64,000 bases of DNA, taken from assembly GCA_023014365.1 (NCBI GenBank), contig JAEBUN010000006.1, positions 248,001-312,000 on the forward strand, given 5' to 3'. The position numbers and the translations under genes were made by a program. Below are positions 61,120 through 64,000 of this stretch, in pieces; within the stretch, counting starts at the first letter, position 1; every line of letters begins with the position of its first letter. The stretch is from Lepiota brunneoincarnata (Eukaryota; Basidiomycota; Agaricomycetes; Agaricales; Agaricaceae). Below the pieces are notes generated by a model that worked only from the letters and a program-made list of their open reading frames with translations, was not told where the DNA came from and did no database searches.

Positions 61120-64000
61120 CTAGCTGCCATACAAAACTTGCGATGTCCTCGCATGTATCGCGCGAGCAAGCTGCCTGACGGCAGTGCATTCACATACGAC
61201 ACCCATATCCACCCCTGCGATTTTGCCAGGCTGGATGTCCCCTGCTGCAAGCATAGTTTTGACTACGTCTGATGTGATTTCACGGAACCGAGGTATAGGT
61301 TGTAGCCTAATTGTCGAGTCTAGATTGGACCCTGTTGCTGCTAATGGGCCTGGGTCTGCAGACGAAATTTTGGTAGAATCGGAAGAGGGGAAGAGGGAGT
61401 GTGAGCCATCTAGGATGGCTACCCGCTGTTCGCTCATCAACCGGAAGTCTAGAGCGTGCCTGGGAAAGAAGGGGGGGGCAAGGAACACAAGATTTGAATA
61501 ATCACGACACTCAAGCTCTCGCCGGGGAAACCTACCTGAGGTCACCGTACAGCAATCTATACCACCCAGCCGCCTTCGGGAACACATCCACCATCTTATT
61601 CCGCTTCTCCTCATCCCTCCTAATTCCCTCCAGCTGTGTGACGATGGGTAAGGTCTCTCGTAGAAGTGTCACAAGTCGATGTAGGGATAGAGCCAGTCGC
61701 CCGTGACCATGGCGTAGGATGTCCCTGAAGAACGGTTCTGCATCGTCATGAGGATTGAACATGTCCTCTTCGCGCTCGTCCTCATCCATTGGCACCCCAA
61801 GTGCGGACGGTGTAAGAACTATCGGTAGTCGGCGCCGAGAAAATCGTAGGTCAAAGTTGCCGCCCGTTGGTGAAAGCTGGTCTTCACATGTGATCGACAC
61901 GGTATAGTTCTAGAAATGTTCAGTTTTAAATTGCACCTATGTATGTTGATAATGATACGTACCTCAGCATATGCAAATTCTACAGTTTGGAGATCAAATG
62001 ACAACAGCCGAATATCACGCCAGTTTTTCTCTTTAGACATTTGGGCCACTAGCCACCGTATTCCCCATGAAGCGTGCTTCAGCGTGCAAAATTTAGGATA
62101 CTCACCTTCTCGTGCAATCACCACCATCTTGGATACCCTGGCCCATTCTTCCAAGAATTCATCCACACAGGTATTTACGTTTTCAGATAAAAATGACACC
62201 ACCGCTTCCTTCGTATCGTATATGATTCGTTTTGAAGGTCTGATAATGGCGCTTCCTGCAGTTTTGCCCAATGGTTGTTGCACGTACTTCAGTTTAACAC
62301 AAGTAACAACCTAGACAATAAGAATGAACGCGAGCTCCTTGTCTGAAGCAGGAGTTCCATGTACCTGTGCATTTTGTTCTGACCACCAGTGTAAAGGAAC
62401 GACACGGATATTCGGCATTGCGGCCTCAGCTGCGGGTGCTCCTGAAAGAATATGTTCCGACTGCACGCATAGTGCAGGCACAGATCGTGCCAACGAGGAC
62501 TGAACGTGCGCCAATTCAGGAGTCACCGGCATGCCACTCGTGGGGTTAACATGTGTGAACGGAATACCCCGCAGCTTCAGCTGACGTTCAACATTCATAT
62601 AGGCCACTCGTGCGCTATCGAGAATGATGTTGGTATAGATATGGATCCAAGTTCATAAAGGACGCACCAGCAATAGCTGTACAACTCTCTCAACATCTGT
62701 GTCTCCAGGTTGAAGCTAAGCGCGAGTGAGCCACCAAAATCCCTTATAACATTGAGCATCTCACTCTGGATAACCAGGTTGGAGTTCTTCACTCTCAGCT
62801 CCTCGTTTCCGCCTCATCTCAACACTGCTGTCGGGATTCATGCTCTCGGTGACTCTCGACACAGCTAAACTCTCCTTTTGTATCCGATCGAAGTTCAGCC
62901 ATGCAATGTCATGCATAATCATATGGGCGAAGATAGAATCCCTATTGATCGTGGTAGTGATTAGGGCAAATCGGAAGCGTTCGTCGGTGATCACGATAAC
63001 GAGATAGTGACTGGGGAAATTAGTGAGCTGTATAAAGAGGAATCCGCGCGCTGTCGGGCCAAGCTTGTCCAGTTCTGCGTTGGAAAAGTTGGTGAATTTG
63101 GTATGGTACTATAAAGATAGGCAAACCCACCTTCGCGGTTAAAGTTACGCATTCGGTAACTCTGAAGACCAAGATACTTGGCTTTCTGTTCTGCAAGGTC
63201 CGTAATGGTCTGGAAACTGTAGTGTCAGAGGCACAGTTAAATCCGGGCAAACAATTTACCATGAGGCGTAGTCGAACCAGGGCGTTAAATAAGATGGTGG
63301 GGTCCTCGTTGATCTTTTCAGATATTGCGGTGAATCTGGGCCCCCGTCCGGCAGCAGCAAGGTCGCCGGTGTCCCGTAGTGTTATTCGCCCCGTCCTAGT
63401 ATCAATAGTGATGATGACAATCTCATCCGCACATAGATGGATGCGCAGGGCAGGGGAGCCAACTATTAATTTCATGAGTAGACATGTCGAACACAGCAGA
63501 GAATCCCGGACTCACGTTCGTTAAACAATGTGACAACACCAGGAGGTCCAAATACTATGCGCGCGGGACCTGTCTGTAGATGGTACTGGAAGGCTGCAAG
63601 AATTACAGCCGTGTGTCTCTCGATAATAGCTTTCAGCATTGCCTCAAAGTCTAGACATACAGGGTTCTGAGGATTGGGAGTTAGGCCATGAAGTGCTTGA
63701 TTATCCTAGACTCACCACTCTCAAAAGTTCCTCGGGAAGCACAAGTTGTTCAGAGGGAACTATCACTCCAAGAGCGCCCTTCTCCGGTTCCCACCGTACA
63801 TTAAAGCACAGTCCTTCGACCTCATCGGACGGCTTAGCGTCCCCAAGTTTGGCCTTGCGTTGCATTTTGGCCATCATTCTTGACTTGGGCGATCGGGCGG
63901 GGCCTGGACCTGCCTGCACGGGACCGTGGGTTTCTACTATTGACACGATAACCTTTCCGCCTAATAGTGGCAGCTTGAACTTTTGTTGCCGATTAGGAAT
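61120..64000 (-). CDS. MED14: Mediator complex subunit 14, C-terminal part (runs off the right edge)
   Basis: MED14 is the backbone subunit linking head, middle and tail of Mediator. Exons from right to left: GLCFNVRWEPEKGALGVIVP then SEQLVLPEELLRV; FQYHLQTGPARIVFGPPGVV; LIVGSPALRIHLCADEIVII with FTAISEKINEDPTILFNALV. Then KASYLGLQSYRMRNFNREG, LGPTARGFLFIQLTNFPSHY, LVIVITDERFRFALITTTIN, a variable middle, NVERQLKLRGIPFTHVNPTS, and later helical segments. It ends ARAIHARTSQVLYGS at 61120. The GLQSYRxRNF...FIQL.NFPSHYLV.VITDE.FR.ALI stretch is what identifies fungal MED14. About twelve exons in view; the N-terminus lies beyond 64000. Assignment rests on remembered family sequence and not on a search. 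Confidence 0.75.

Overview
The window is fungal nuclear DNA, and almost certainly from a basidiomycete white-rot mushroom. Its genes carry many short introns of about 45-100 nt and are packed closely on both strands. There are three class II secreted manganese peroxidases, a gene family confined to wood- and litter-decay Agaricomycetes. No rRNA, tRNA, CRISPR array or clear transposon was recognised. Exons were joined by eye using GT-AG signals, reading frame and family knowledge, so ends and junctions are provisional unless stated.

Layout. Left part (0-36.7 kb): a frame-broken conserved fungal protein (9-792), ribosomal protein L12 and a Pho80-type cyclin transcribed divergently, a Ran1/Ksp1-type protein kinase, the rRNA-processing factor UTP6, an unrecognised Ser/Pro-rich protein, a degenerate stretch (12-13.6 kb), GOT1, a FucP-like sugar transporter, a DUF6924-like protein, RACK1/CPC2, an inosine-uridine nucleoside hydrolase, an amino-acid permease, a small bZIP factor, a decayed ACR3 arsenite carrier, BUB2, an AP-4 epsilon-like adaptin, an unknown conserved protein and the DNA primase catalytic subunit PRI1.

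Middle (37.6-46 kb): a manganese peroxidase cluster. Two near-identical ~3.03 kb units lie head to tail, each carrying one peroxidase gene with its TATA box and 3' hairpin. A third, more diverged and apparently intact peroxidase follows. The first copy has lost its reading frame.

Right part (46-64 kb): a multi-pass membrane protein of TspO/MBR-like appearance, a gene-poor stretch with coding-like scraps, a PHD-finger protein, a second gene-poor stretch with an 88-bp tandem repeat, ATP-dependent PEP carboxykinase (PCK1), an NAA50-type acetyltransferase, SLX1 with an unusual array of seven AT-hooks, and the C-terminal part of Mediator subunit MED14, which runs off the right edge.

Most genes are single-copy housekeeping functions (translation, replication, mitotic checkpoint, trafficking, gluconeogenesis) with no operon-like logic. 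The peroxidase cluster is the only obvious functional group: secreted Mn(II)-oxidising enzymes for lignin attack. Several conserved genes show single-base frame breaks (9-792 gene, first peroxidase, PCK1 twice, SLX1). These are either base errors in the assembly or real lesions, and reads or cDNA would decide.
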